A stretch of DNA of 64,000 bases, taken from assembly GCA_040403095.1 (NCBI GenBank), contig JBBALI010000009.1, positions 1-64,000 of the forward strand. Reading direction: 5' to 3'. The position numbers and the translations under genes are program-made. Source of the DNA: JAQVCM01 sp040403095. Lineage in GTDB: Bacteria > Bacteroidota > Bacteroidia > Flavobacteriales_D > Crocinitomicaceae. How positions within the stretch are numbered: the stretch's first letter is position 1; each line of letters starts with the position of its first letter. Of this stretch, positions 54,898 to 63,385 are shown one piece after another. Under the pieces are notes generated by a model that saw only the letters and a program-made list of their open reading frames with translations, did no database searches and had not been told where the DNA came from.

Positions 54898-55575
54898 ATG
54901 AAAACGCTCATTTTAACACTCGTATTTTTTGCACAATTTGGAGCTTTTGCTCAATCTTGTTTTGCTCCAGTAGAAGTTTTGGTAACCGACCTGAACAAAA
55001 AACCTTATAGCGGTGACAAAATCCTATTTTACGGAAAGAAAAATCATAAAGTTATTTCAGGAATCAGCAATGCGAAAGGTGTTTTTGTAGTTCAATTGCC
55101 TTGCGGGGATATTTATGATATCAAGGTTTCAAGCGTTGGTGAAGAACAAGATTATAATACTTTAGAAATTCCAACTTTAGGACCTGGCGAAGCTTTTCAA
55201 GACATGAAATTGCATGTTTATTATGAATTGCCAGAAGAGTTTACTTTGCAGGATTTGAAATTTGAAACCTCTAAAGCAATAATCCAAACATCTAGTTTTC
55301 CTTCTTTAAATTTGGTGGCTGATTTTCTGAAAAGAAAACCGAGCATGCTAATCGAAATTGGTGGTCATACAGACAGCGATGGAGATGATAAAATGAACTT
55401 GCAACTTTCAAAAGAACGTGCAAATGCTGTTAAAACATACTTGATTTCAAAAGGTGTTTCTGAAAAACAAATGACCGCCATCGGATATGGTGAAACGAGA
55501 CCCATCGCAGAAAACACAAGCACTTCAGGCAAACAACAAAACAGACGTACCGAGATTCAAATCTTGAAAAAATAG
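54898..55575 (+). CDS. OmpA-family peptidoglycan-associated protein
   Basis: This 225-residue protein has a signal peptide (MKTLILTLVFFAQFGAFAQ) and a small N-terminal beta domain resembling carboxypeptidase-regulatory folds (residues 25-105). A C-terminal OmpA domain (about 115-225) carries the peptidoglycan-binding signature IEIGGHTDSDGDDKMNLQLSKERA and GYGETRPIAENTSTSGKQQNRRTEI. It should tether the envelope to peptidoglycan in the periplasm. It follows the SDR gene by 66 bases on the same strand and ends before a clear terminator. Confidence 0.92.
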   Translation: MKTLILTLVFFAQFGAFAQSCFAPVEVLVTDLNKKPYSGDKILFYGKKNHKVISGISNAKGVFVVQLPCGDIYDIKVSSVGEEQDYNTLEIPTLGPGEAFQDMKLHVYYELPEEFTLQDLKFETSKAIIQTSSFPSLNLVADFLKRKPSMLIEIGGHTDSDGDDKMNLQLSKERANAVKTYLISKGVSEKQMTAIGYGETRPIAENTSTSGKQQNRRTEIQILKK

Positions 55576-55601
55576 AATCTAAAGGCTGCTGTAAAAACCA
55601 A

Positions 55602-55631
55602 AAAGGCGACTAGAGAAATCCAGTCGCCTTT
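55602..55631. terminator. Bidirectional intrinsic terminator
   Basis: AAAGGCGACT at 55602-55611 and AGTCGCCTTT at 55622-55631 form a perfect ten-base stem with a ten-base loop between the convergent OmpA and protease genes. Confidence 0.88.
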
Positions 55632-55651
55632 GAAATTTTATTGGGTTTCGC

Positions 55652-58093
55652 TTATTGCTTAATCACTCTTTGAATAGATTGTGCAGAAGCAGATTTCAAA
55701 ACTACTTGATACATTCCTCTTGACAAAGAAGCTGTATTGATTTCCAATTTGTTTCCAATTTGATTTTCAACACTTTTCAATAATTTGCCTGTCATATCAT
55801 AAATCATCACATTCACAGACTCTTTCACGCTTGACAAATCAATTGTCAACTGATCATTCACCGGATTTGGGAAAACATTGACATTTACCAACAAATTATT
55901 TTCGTCAATACTGTTTGTTCCAGCGGCTTGAACAATTACTGAATAATCCTCTACTTCTCCATCAACTGTTGTTCCACAAGGATCAATAGGGCCTTCATCT
56001 GTTGAATATGAAATTCTACATCTCATATGAAGTGTTCCAACCGTTGCATTTGCAGGAACAGTAAATGTAAATTGATTACTCCAACCAGTTGCTACTAAAA
56101 CGTATCCAACTCTTTCGCCTACATCAGTAAAATTATTGTTATTATTCCAGTCAATATACATCGCAATTTCATCATTGGTATATGCAGAACCGACAGTTCC
56201 TTGCGCTTGAGGAACGATGGTAGCAGTGTAAGATTGACCCTTAACCAATGTAGTAGATTGGTTTGAATAATCACCATAATTTGTACAAGCTGTGGTATTA
56301 TTGATTGTACCCAATGTCACATTGTTGATAGATTCGTAAGTACATGCTGTAGAAGTTGCAGCGCATGGACCTGACGAAGCAGCAGTTACAGTGATGTAAT
56401 TTGTTTTTGTTTCACCATCTGAACCAAAACTATTGGTTGCTGTTAAAGTCACTGTATATTGACCAACTGTTGTGAAAATTACCTGCGGATTTTGAGAAGT
56501 TGCAGAGGTTCCGCTTGTATAACTCCAATTTGTTCCAGCTGTTCCTGAAATTGTCCATGACCAAGAAGTTGGCGCATTGGTTGACAAATCATTGAAAGCA
56601 ACAGTACCTCCAGATGCTACCGTTGTTGGCGTTCCAGTGAAATTTGCAACTGGTGGCGCAGAAACTACTACACATGGATCTGAAGAACCATTTAAAACTA
56701 ACAATCCCGTATTTCCCGGATCTAAAAAGTTTTTCAATGGAATATTTCCTGCTATTGTGTTTGATTGCCAGTGAAAAGACATTTTTCCGTACAAATCGGG
56801 AGAAGATGTTGCAGTACAAAATGAACTTCCTCCAGTTAATGTTCCAACAACTCGCGAATTTCCTCCGTTGTAAGTAAATAAAGGTGAACCTGAAGAACCT
56901 CCTTCTGTTACACCATGTCCATTCGTTGTGCCAGCCCAAACCAATTGCCAGTGTGTATTGGCGACTGTTCCACCCCAAGAACTTGTAGTTGTTGAAGTTG
57001 TATAAGCTGAAATTTTCTTGATGTCACCTGCAGGATGATGAATTCCAACACCTCCTGTGGAAGCAGTATTATTTGCATCCCACCCATTCCAATACGCATT
57101 GAAACTTGCTGATTTTAAGGTTGTAATTGTTGCTGCTTCATTTGCTGCAGAACCCAATTGCACCAACAAGAAATCTGAACCATTGTCACCTCCATTACAA
57201 TTTGAAGTTGCTTTTTTCACACATCCAGTAATCACATGACTTGCTAAAGTTCCCGCTGAAGTAGGATTTACACAAGTTGGCGCTTCATAATTAAAATAAA
57301 ATTTCCATTGATTGAAATTTGCAGTTGTTGATGTAACACCACAATGTAAGGCAGTCAAGAAATAAGGTTTACAATCTAACGCAGTATTGTTTATCAAAGT
57401 CCCAGAACAATATCCTTGGCTATTTCCATCCACAACTAAAATTCTTGCAATTCCTCTTTTTTCATCTTGCCAATTACTTCCTTCAGGACTACAATTAACA
57501 TTCACCTCACAAGATGCAGATTCGTTGATTTTATTCACATTTGGATTTCCCGTTGAGCGGTATCCATACATGATTTGATCTAAGTAGAATTCTGATGCTT
57601 TTGTTCCAGCTGGTTCTAATAAATTCAAAACCATTTGGTCGCCAAAACACAATTCAACATGTTGTTGAAAATGATCTAGTACGTCATTCTTTGTCAAAGT
57701 TTTATACAATGCCTTTCCTTGCATGTCTTGCACCCAAAAAGAAGCATTGTCATACAATTTAAAAGTAGAGAACAAGAAACTCAATGCTTCTGCGCCAGTG
57801 GCTTTTACTTTTAATTGCCATAATTTATCGCCATTTGGCAAGACGGTCCATAATCCAGCGTTTGATGGTAAAATGTTGGCATCAGACGCCACTCCAATTC
57901 TGTAAAACAATCCTTTTCTGTCTCTTTCCAAATCTTCGGCATGAATTTCAGCCATATTTGGAGGAGTAATGGTGTGCGTTGGCGTATATTTGTTGACGGC
58001 ATGTTTTTCCAAAACCTTCAAATCATGCTGCGCCTGCAAAGAAAAGCCACCAAACAAAATAGCCAATCCGAGAGAGAGTAATTTTTTCTTCAT
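55652..58093 (-). CDS. Secreted trypsin-fold (lysyl endopeptidase-like) protease with PKD, GEVED and T9SS sorting domains
   Basis: The 813-residue protein from the ATG at 58093 has the signal MKKKLLSLGLAILFGGFSLQAQ and an N-terminal pro-region. A serine protease domain has His250 in TALHCG, Asp307 in GSDFLLV and Ser401 in GGSSGSPLF, matching the Achromobacter lysyl endopeptidase group of family S1. A PKD domain with VAFNDLSTNAPTSWSW lies near 490. A GEVED domain with DWNNNNNFTDVGER then VDGEVEDYSV covers about 600-720, and a type A sorting domain starts at VFPNPVNDQLTIDL near 738. It should be an extracellular protease. Cleavage specificity is inferred from family only. Confidence 0.88.
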   Translation of the reverse strand: MKKKLLSLGLAILFGGFSLQAQHDLKVLEKHAVNKYTPTHTITPPNMAEIHAEDLERDRKGLFYRIGVASDANILPSNAGLWTVLPNGDKLWQLKVKATGAEALSFLFSTFKLYDNASFWVQDMQGKALYKTLTKNDVLDHFQQHVELCFGDQMVLNLLEPAGTKASEFYLDQIMYGYRSTGNPNVNKINESASCEVNVNCSPEGSNWQDEKRGIARILVVDGNSQGYCSGTLINNTALDCKPYFLTALHCGVTSTTANFNQWKFYFNYEAPTCVNPTSAGTLASHVITGCVKKATSNCNGGDNGSDFLLVQLGSAANEAATITTLKSASFNAYWNGWDANNTASTGGVGIHHPAGDIKKISAYTTSTTTSSWGGTVANTHWQLVWAGTTNGHGVTEGGSSGSPLFTYNGGNSRVVGTLTGGSSFCTATSSPDLYGKMSFHWQSNTIAGNIPLKNFLDPGNTGLLVLNGSSDPCVVVSAPPVANFTGTPTTVASGGTVAFNDLSTNAPTSWSWTISGTAGTNWSYTSGTSATSQNPQVIFTTVGQYTVTLTATNSFGSDGETKTNYITVTAASSGPCAATSTACTYESINNVTLGTINNTTACTNYGDYSNQSTTLVKGQSYTATIVPQAQGTVGSAYTNDEIAMYIDWNNNNNFTDVGERVGYVLVATGWSNQFTFTVPANATVGTLHMRCRISYSTDEGPIDPCGTTVDGEVEDYSVIVQAAGTNSIDENNLLVNVNVFPNPVNDQLTIDLSSVKESVNVMIYDMTGKLLKSVENQIGNKLEINTASLSRGMYQVVLKSASAQSIQRVIKQ

Positions 58094-58242
58094 AGTTTGT
58101 TTTTTATCTATATTTTTATACCTAGTTTGTAACAAATCTAAAAAAATTATCACTAAATTAAATTTTTAGACTTGTTATTTTTTTTAGAATTTTAACATAT
58201 TTAAGCTAAAATCTAGTAATTAAGCACATTTATTCTAGCATT

Positions 58243-58935
58243 ATGAAGAAAATTTGTCTGGTTGAAGACGAATCTAGTTTGTCAGATTTAATTAAAATGA
58301 ATCTAGAAATTGACGGTTACCATGTTGAAACAATCATCCATGGAACTGAAGCTTTCTTGCGTGCTGGTGAAATGGAAAGCTTTGATTTGGTGATTTTAGA
58401 CGTGATGCTTCCCGAAGTGAGCGGACTGACAATTTGCAAAGAAATACGCAAAAGTTCAAAAGTGCCGATTTTGTTTTTATCAGCCAAGGGAACAACCCAA
58501 GATCGAATTGCTGGATTAAAACTCGGCGCCAACGATTATCTGCCTAAACCATTTGATTTAGAGGAACTTTTACTTCGCGTTCAAGTATTAATTGAAGGCG
58601 TAGAAGATATTCAAGCAGCGCCCGTAAAATTGACCATCGGGAAATTAGTCATTGATTTTGCAACTTTCCAAGTTAAAAATATTGAATCTAGCGAAATTCA
58701 CGATTTGAGCAAAAGAGAAATCGATTTGTTGAAACTTTTCAACGAAAAACGCGGTTTGGTCGTATCTAGAGAAGAAATATTGGACAATCTTTGGGGAAGT
58801 GACCAATTTCCAACGGCGCGAACAATAGATAACTACATTCTAGCGTTCCGTAAATTGTTTGAAAGTGATCCTAAAAATCCCCAATATTTTCACAGTATTC
58901 GCGGTGTAGGCTATAAATTCACCTTAGATGATTAA
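58243..58935 (+). CDS. OmpR-family response regulator, no adjacent kinase
   Basis: This 230-residue regulator has a receiver domain (acidic EDE at 8-10, phospho-acceptor Asp53, Lys102 in LPKPFD) and a C-terminal winged-helix DNA-binding domain (about 130-228; HDLSKREIDLLKLFNEKRGLVVSREEILDNLWG, GVGYKF). No histidine kinase gene neighbours it, so its partner is elsewhere. Downstream genes (dCMP deaminase, CtpA) follow tightly on the same strand, probably as one transcript. An ATG at 58928 overlaps its stop but is not the preferred start of the next gene. Confidence 0.93.
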   Translation: MKKICLVEDESSLSDLIKMNLEIDGYHVETIIHGTEAFLRAGEMESFDLVILDVMLPEVSGLTICKEIRKSSKVPILFLSAKGTTQDRIAGLKLGANDYLPKPFDLEELLLRVQVLIEGVEDIQAAPVKLTIGKLVIDFATFQVKNIESSEIHDLSKREIDLLKLFNEKRGLVVSREEILDNLWGSDQFPTARTIDNYILAFRKLFESDPKNPQYFHSIRGVGYKFTLDD

Positions 58936-58940
58936 TTTTG
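58933..58940 (+). promoter_or_regulatory. Possible internal -7 element (TAATTTTG) before the deaminase gene
   Basis: TAATTTTG is an exact TAnnTTTG match overlapping the regulator stop codon and ending five bases before the ATG at 58946. It could give a nearly leaderless deaminase transcript. This is a chance match in AT-rich DNA unless mapped. Confidence 0.3.
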
Positions 58941-58945
58941 CATCA

Positions 58946-59386
58946 ATGACTGACATAAATAAACAATTACGATACGACAAAGCATACTTAAGATTGGCAC
59001 AAACTTGGGCTGATTTATCTCATTGCAACAGAAAAAAAGTGGGTGCCATCATCGTGAAAGATGGAATGATTATTTCCGATGGATACAACGGCACACCTGC
59101 GGGTTTCGACAATTCATGCGAAACTGAAACAGGTGAAACACAATGGTTCGTTTTACACGCAGAAGCGAATGCGATTTTGAAAGTGGCCAAATCAACTAAT
59201 AATTGCGTTGGTGCAACTTTGTACTTGACTCTTTCGCCTTGTAAAGATTGCAGTAAATTGGTGTTGCAAGCCGGCATCAAAAGAGTCGTTTTTATCAATG
59301 ATTACAAAGACACAACGGGCGTTGATTTCCTGAAATCCGCTGGTTTAGAAGTCATACAAATTGAAAATCCAACAGATGGAGAATAA
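58946..59386 (+). CDS. Deoxycytidylate (dCMP) deaminase-family protein
   Basis: This 146-residue zinc deaminase carries the catalytic pair HAEANAIL (His ligand and proton-shuttle Glu, about residue 72) and SPCKDC (two Cys ligands, about 100). The N-terminal RLAQTWADLSHCNRKKVGAIIVKDGMIISDGYNGTPAGFDN block is typical of ComEB/dCMP deaminases, which convert dCMP to dUMP for thymidylate synthesis. The ATG at 58946 is preferred over 58928. Its end overlaps the CtpA start by 11 bases. Confidence 0.9.
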   Translation: MTDINKQLRYDKAYLRLAQTWADLSHCNRKKVGAIIVKDGMIISDGYNGTPAGFDNSCETETGETQWFVLHAEANAILKVAKSTNNCVGATLYLTLSPCKDCSKLVLQAGIKRVVFINDYKDTTGVDFLKSAGLEVIQIENPTDGE

Positions 59387-60962
59387 TAATTCAAAATACT
59401 TTTTGATTCCTTTGGGATTCGCTGTTTTTCTTTCCGCTGGTTTGTGGATTGGATTTCACCTTTCTCCTGGAAGAGAAAATCTTTCTACAGGTCAACAGAA
59501 ATATGGTAAAATGCGAGACATCATCGAGATTCTCGACAAAAAATACGTGGATCCGCTCAATGCTGACAAGCTTTTTGAAAAGACCATCAGCAACATGTTG
59601 CACAAATTGGATCCGCACAGTAGTTACATTTCTGCCGCTGAATTACAATCTGCGAACGAACAAATTGAAGGTCACTTCGGTGGCGTTGGCGTGCGATTTA
59701 GCATCATCAGAGATACGATTTGTATCACGCACGTAATCAACGGTTCACCATCACAACGCGCTGGATTGTTGGCTGGAGACAGAATTATTCAAGTAGGCGG
59801 AAAATCGATTGCATCTAAAAAAATCAAGAATGAAGATGTGATGAAAATGTTGAAAGGCCCAGAAGAAACGCCTGTCAATGTGGTCGTGTACAGAAACAAG
59901 AAAAAACTGCCTAAAACAATCATCAGAGGTTCTATTCCAATTGAATCGATTGTTTGCGCGACGATGTTGAATAAAAATACGGGCTACATTAAATTGGATC
60001 AATTTTCAGTGGAATCTGCGCGCGAATTTAACCGTGCGGCGCTCAAATTGAAAGCTGCTGGCATGACCAAATTGATTTTCGATTTGCGCAACAATGGCGG
60101 TGGCGTGTTGCAAGTGGCAACCCAAATTGTAGATGAATTTTTGAAAGATGGCGCTGTAATTGTGACCACCAAAGGTTTACACACGAAAAAAGAAATTTAC
60201 ACCGCTTCGCTTCGTGGAAACCTGGAAAGAACAGAAGTGGTTGTTTTGATCAACGAAAATTCAGCTTCTGCGAGTGAAATTGTGGCTGGTGCTTTGCAAG
60301 ACAATGACCGTGCGACGATTATGGGAAGACGTTCATTTGGAAAAGGCTTGGTGCAAGAAGACATCGGACTGAAAGATGGAAGCAACCTGCGTTTGGTCGT
60401 TGCGCGCTATTACACGCCAACAGGAAGATGCATTCAGAAACCATACACGGATGATTACGAAGAATATTACAAAGACCAAATGAACCGATACGAAAACGGT
60501 GAATTGTATGCCATTGACAGCACACTTTTGGTAGATTCTTTGAGATTCGAAACGCCCAAAGGCAAAGTAGTTTATGGTGGCGGCGGAATTTTGCCAGATG
60601 TTTTCATTCCTTTGGATACAACTGGTTCGAGTTGGTATTTCACCGCGTTGCGATACAGCCCCGCTTTTCAGAATTTTGCTTTCGATTTTGTTTCCAACAA
60701 GAGAAATCAATGGAAAAACCCAATTGAATTCAAGAATAAATTCAACGTTTCAGAACAATTGCTCGATCAATTTTTGACTTACGCAGAAAAAGTCGAAAAA
60801 ATCAAAAAAAGCAAAAGTGAATTGGCATTGAGCAAAAACCTTATCAAGCAAACCTTAAAAGCCGAAATCGCCCGACAAATTTGGACCGAGCAAGGATATT
60901 TTACGGTTACTTGTGATTATGATAAGGAAGTTCAGAAGGCTTTGAAGTATTTGGGGAAGTAA
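59376..60962 (+). CDS. S41-family C-terminal processing peptidase
   Basis: The 528-residue protein from the ATG at 59376 has one N-terminal membrane anchor (FLIPLGFAVFLSAGLWIGF). A PDZ domain with SPSQRAGLLAGDRIIQVGG lies near residue 130. The S41 serine protease core has the catalytic Ser in NENSASASEIVAGALQD and Lys in MGRRSFGKGLVQE (about 300-330), in the CtpA arrangement. It should cleave periplasmic protein C-termini. An in-frame TTG at 59361 is a weaker start. It overlaps the deaminase gene by 11 bases and is the last gene of that unit. Confidence 0.93.
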   Translation: MENNNSKYFLIPLGFAVFLSAGLWIGFHLSPGRENLSTGQQKYGKMRDIIEILDKKYVDPLNADKLFEKTISNMLHKLDPHSSYISAAELQSANEQIEGHFGGVGVRFSIIRDTICITHVINGSPSQRAGLLAGDRIIQVGGKSIASKKIKNEDVMKMLKGPEETPVNVVVYRNKKKLPKTIIRGSIPIESIVCATMLNKNTGYIKLDQFSVESAREFNRAALKLKAAGMTKLIFDLRNNGGGVLQVATQIVDEFLKDGAVIVTTKGLHTKKEIYTASLRGNLERTEVVVLINENSASASEIVAGALQDNDRATIMGRRSFGKGLVQEDIGLKDGSNLRLVVARYYTPTGRCIQKPYTDDYEEYYKDQMNRYENGELYAIDSTLLVDSLRFETPKGKVVYGGGGILPDVFIPLDTTGSSWYFTALRYSPAFQNFAFDFVSNKRNQWKNPIEFKNKFNVSEQLLDQFLTYAEKVEKIKKSKSELALSKNLIKQTLKAEIARQIWTEQGYFTVTCDYDKEVQKALKYLGK

Positions 60963-61043
60963 AATGTTGGTCTCGCAAAATGCGATACCTTCTAAACACT
61001 ATTGGCACTTGTATGACTTACAATTATTTTGTAATTTTACTAG

Positions 61044-61568
61044 GTGAAAAAAACTAAAGCAATAGGACTCGATTTTGAAATCGACAAATTGACTAACTCC
61101 ATTGAAAATATTTCAACTGGAGAAGTTTTTGATACCGAAATTGTAAGACTTACCGAAATTGACAGAAAAAAAATCATAAAATCAGATTGGCAATTTGACT
61201 GGATAAAAGAACTGAAAGACAAAACAAAAGCCGTTTATAAACTTACAACAGTTAATAATCCAACAATTATTCAAGGACTTTTAAGCATAGAAGATAAACA
61301 GGACCACATTTTTATGCATTTAATTGAAAGTTCGAAATTCAATAAAGGAAAAGGTAAAATTTATTTAGGTGTACCAGGAAATTTAGTTGCTTATGGTTGT
61401 AAAGTTTCTGTTGACAAAGGTTATGAAGGTTTCCTTGCATTCGATGCAAAAACTTCATTAATAAAACATTATCAGGAATCATTAGGAGCAACTTATTTTA
61501 GAGGACATAGAATGTTTATTGAAACATCAGCTGCAATGAAACTTATATCACAATATTTTAAAGCATAA
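61044..61568 (+). CDS. GNAT-like N-acetyltransferase-fold protein, possible toxin of a two-gene unit
   Basis: The 174-residue protein from a GTG at 61044 (no upstream ATG in frame) has an N-terminal domain beginning IDKLTNSIENISTGEVFDTEIVRLT. A C-terminal half reads like a degenerate GNAT fold: IIQGLLSIEDKQDHIFMHLIESSKFNKG, then VPGNLVAYGCKVSVDKGYEGFLAFDAKT, then ATYFRGHRMFIET. No classical acetyl-CoA pyrophosphate loop is obvious. It ends four bases before a 56-residue charged small protein, an arrangement that suggests a toxin-antitoxin or effector-partner pair. GNAT assignment is by fold pattern, so moderate. Confidence 0.55.
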   Translation: MKKTKAIGLDFEIDKLTNSIENISTGEVFDTEIVRLTEIDRKKIIKSDWQFDWIKELKDKTKAVYKLTTVNNPTIIQGLLSIEDKQDHIFMHLIESSKFNKGKGKIYLGVPGNLVAYGCKVSVDKGYEGFLAFDAKTSLIKHYQESLGATYFRGHRMFIETSAAMKLISQYFKA

Positions 61569-61572
61569 AGTT

Positions 61573-61743
61573 ATGGGACTAATTAAAGAACCGAAAAATG
61601 TTGACTTATCGACCAAGTCTGAACCTTGGACAGAAAATGAACTTGCCGACTTTAGAAAGTTAATGGAAGAATTAAAAAGGAAAAATAAAAAACGCCAAAT
61701 TAGAAGTTCAATAAGTAAGAAGAAAACTGAAAAAGCAAACTAA
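61573..61743 (+). CDS. Small charged protein, possible antitoxin partner of the upstream GNAT-like protein
   Basis: This 56-residue protein (ATG at 61573, stop 61741-61743) begins MGLIKEPKNVDLSTKSEPWTENELADF. It ends in a strongly basic tail (RKNKKRQIRSS, KKKTEK). It follows the GNAT-like gene by four bases. The N-terminal IKEPxxVD pattern resembles small partner proteins I associate with similar Bacteroidota gene pairs, but I cannot name a family. Size, coupling and composition fit an antitoxin or regulatory partner. Confidence 0.5.
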   Translation: MGLIKEPKNVDLSTKSEPWTENELADFRKLMEELKRKNKKRQIRSSISKKKTEKAN

Positions 61744-61884
61744 TAGGAACTTCTTTCAATATTGGTACTTCTAAATATTTAACTTTTGTGGTAATCAGAA
61801 GGTTATTTTTTGAATTTCGTTATCTTTAAATTGAAATCGACATTTTGAATCAAACTAAATTTGACAAACTTAAAAACTATTATA

Positions 61885-62031
61885 ATGAAGCAATATAAAA
61901 GAACTCCAAACCAAACTAAGATCCTAGAAGGAATGGATAAAGTTTACGATAAACTGATTGAGTTTAAGAAGAAGATGAACAGCGAACTTGTTATACTTAA
62001 GGATAATAAAATCACGAGAGTAAAACCATAA
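61885..62031 (+). CDS. Small hypothetical protein (48 residues)
   Basis: The open frame begins MKQYKRTPNQTKILEGMDKV, continues with YDKLIEFKKKMNSELVILK and ends NKITRVKP. The helix then ELVILKDNKITRVKP strand pattern is protein-like and resembles short Bacteroidota hypothetical proteins ending in VVxxNGKVVxxKP. No domain is assigned. The element TATCTTTA at 61821-61828 upstream is one mismatch from TAnnTTTG. It stands alone between the GNAT-like pair and the next small gene. Confidence 0.45.
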   Translation: MKQYKRTPNQTKILEGMDKVYDKLIEFKKKMNSELVILKDNKITRVKP

Positions 62032-62225
62032 CACTTCTTGGTAATTTCCAACTTTATTTGTTGCAGCCGATAATTCACAAAATAAAAACCCCAAAACCGA
62101 ATTCAGGTTCAAATCTTCCAAATAGAAATAATCCCTTTTTTTGGTCCATTCATGGTGAAAAAAACCAATTCATTAAATCTCTCAACTCTTTCAGCAAATG
62201 CAAATACTTTTTGATACTTTTTGTT

Positions 62226-62233
62226 TATATTTG
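62226..62233 (+). promoter_or_regulatory. Possible -7 element (TATATTTG) before the 190-residue protein gene
   Basis: TATATTTG is an exact TAnnTTTG match 80 bases before the ATG at 62313. No well-spaced -33 TTG was found. The rest of the 62032-62312 gap shows only an A/T-rich sequence and the imperfect hairpin at 62249-62278. Confidence 0.3.
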
Positions 62234-62248
62234 AGTAAAAGAATTAAA

Positions 62249-62278
62249 CGCAAGTTGCGCATATGATTAGGTTGTGCG
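62249..62278. repeat. Imperfect intergenic hairpin (CGCAA / TTGTGCG)
   Basis: CGCAA at 62249-62253 and TTGTGCG at 62272-62278 can pair with one bulge. It precedes the first of three small genes that are each followed by a similar short inverted repeat. Confidence 0.35.
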
Positions 62279-62312
62279 TCATTTTGCTCGATCAAAAACT
62301 GCAAAAAATACT

Positions 62313-62885
62313 ATGAACTTATTTAAGAAAATATTTGGGAAAAAGGAAACTGAAAATAGAAATCCTCTAAATAATGATGAAGAATCATACGGAATTGAAA
62401 AAGAAAATTCTCACCAAAGAGCAATAGAATTAATTCCAGAAGATTTTTTTTGGTCTTGTATTGACGAATTAGCACCTTTTGGTTCTGATGAAGGAGATAT
62501 GGCTTTATCTGAGTTTAGAGATTGGAGAAAAAAGAATCCGAATGAAGAAACATATGAATGCCTAAAATGGACTATTGAAAGTGTTTCGGAACAAAATATA
62601 TCAAAATACAATGAAAAAATTCTTGATAGAAAAGACATTAAAGAAAAAATAGAAGATGAAGATTTTAATGATCAACAATATATTTGTACTGTTGATATTT
62701 CAGTAATTGCAACAGGATTTGGTCAACTTGTTGACGAAGGTAAAATAGACATTAAAAACAAACCCATAATTCAATTAGCAATTGACAGACAAAAGATTTG
62801 GGCAGAACTTTCAACCGATTGGGAATATACAAATGAATATATAGAAAACCTAAATGTATTAGAAAGAGTTTTAAAAGAAGCATAA
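62313..62885 (+). CDS. Cytosolic hypothetical protein, immunity-protein-like
   Basis: The 190-residue acidic protein starts MNLFKKIFGKKETENRN. It has no signal peptide, membrane segment or catalytic motif I recognise. Conserved-looking blocks are IELIPEDFFWSCIDELAPFGSDEGD and FNDQQYICTVDISVIATGFGQLVDEG. The acidic, single-domain make-up is like that of polymorphic-toxin immunity proteins, but no toxin gene is adjacent. It is followed by a short AAACGA/TCGTTT hairpin. Function unknown. The ATG at 62313 is chosen over an upstream ATG at 62274 that would add a basic extension across the 62249-62278 hairpin edge. Confidence 0.6.
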   Translation: MNLFKKIFGKKETENRNPLNNDEESYGIEKENSHQRAIELIPEDFFWSCIDELAPFGSDEGDMALSEFRDWRKKNPNEETYECLKWTIESVSEQNISKYNEKILDRKDIKEKIEDEDFNDQQYICTVDISVIATGFGQLVDEGKIDIKNKPIIQLAIDRQKIWAELSTDWEYTNEYIENLNVLERVLKEA

Positions 62886-62908
62886 AAACGAACGCTCAAT
62901 AGTCGTTT
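62886..62908. repeat. Intergenic hairpin AAACGA / TCGTTT
   Basis: AAACGA at 62886-62891 and TCGTTT at 62903-62908 form a perfect six-base inverted repeat directly after the stop of the upstream gene. It lacks the U-run of a normal terminator. Confidence 0.6.
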
Positions 62909-62974
62909 GTTAAGATTGTGTATTTTTAAACGAGCAAAGATTTATGAATAACGAACAGCTAAAAAGTATCCATT

Positions 62975-63346
62975 ATGACAAATGACATTTATTTCGAATT
63001 AATGATAGCTGAATTTCCATCCATTAGACAAAACATTCTTGAAGAGCAAGCTGAACATATTCATTTTCGTATGGAAAGATTTGCTGATTATACATTTGAA
63101 CAAATAGAATCCAAAAATGAAACTGAAATTATTAGATGTTTTAATTTTCAAGAATCTAAAATTGACTTGATGACAGCTGAATTAATAAATGCATTGACAG
63201 TATCTTATTGTGAATCAATGTTATTAGGAAAGTGTGCTGACCAAATGAAACAAACAAAAAACCTAATGCCAATAAAATTGAAAAAAATATATTTAGACTA
63301 TGAAAAATGGTATGAGGAACTTGTAGAAAAAAATAGACATAACTAA
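62975..63346 (+). CDS. Small hypothetical protein, helical, unknown function
   Basis: This 123-residue protein is probably all-helical, with the central segment FNFQESKIDLMTAELINALTVSYCESMLLG and a C-terminal KLKKIYLDYEKWYEELVEKN helix. No signal peptide, no recognised domain. It lies between two intergenic hairpins and is on the same strand as its neighbours. Immunity or antitoxin-like size, but there is no direct evidence. Confidence 0.6.
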   Translation: MTNDIYFELMIAEFPSIRQNILEEQAEHIHFRMERFADYTFEQIESKNETEIIRCFNFQESKIDLMTAELINALTVSYCESMLLGKCADQMKQTKNLMPIKLKKIYLDYEKWYEELVEKNRHN

Positions 63347-63355
63347 AAAACTAAT

Positions 63356-63372
63356 GCCAACATGAGTTTGGC
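63356..63372. repeat. Intergenic hairpin GCCAAC / GTTTGGC
   Basis: GCCAAC at 63356-63361 and GTTTGGC at 63366-63372 can pair with one bulge around the loop ATGA. The loop contains an ATG that would otherwise be read as a start for the next gene. The true start is probably the ATG at 63386. Confidence 0.5.
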
Positions 63373-63385
63373 AAACAGAACAAAA

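Noticed and set aside
61924..62121. 65-codon minus-strand open frame
   Set aside because: It is antisense to the 48-residue gene and its gap, and has no homology-like motif or promoter.
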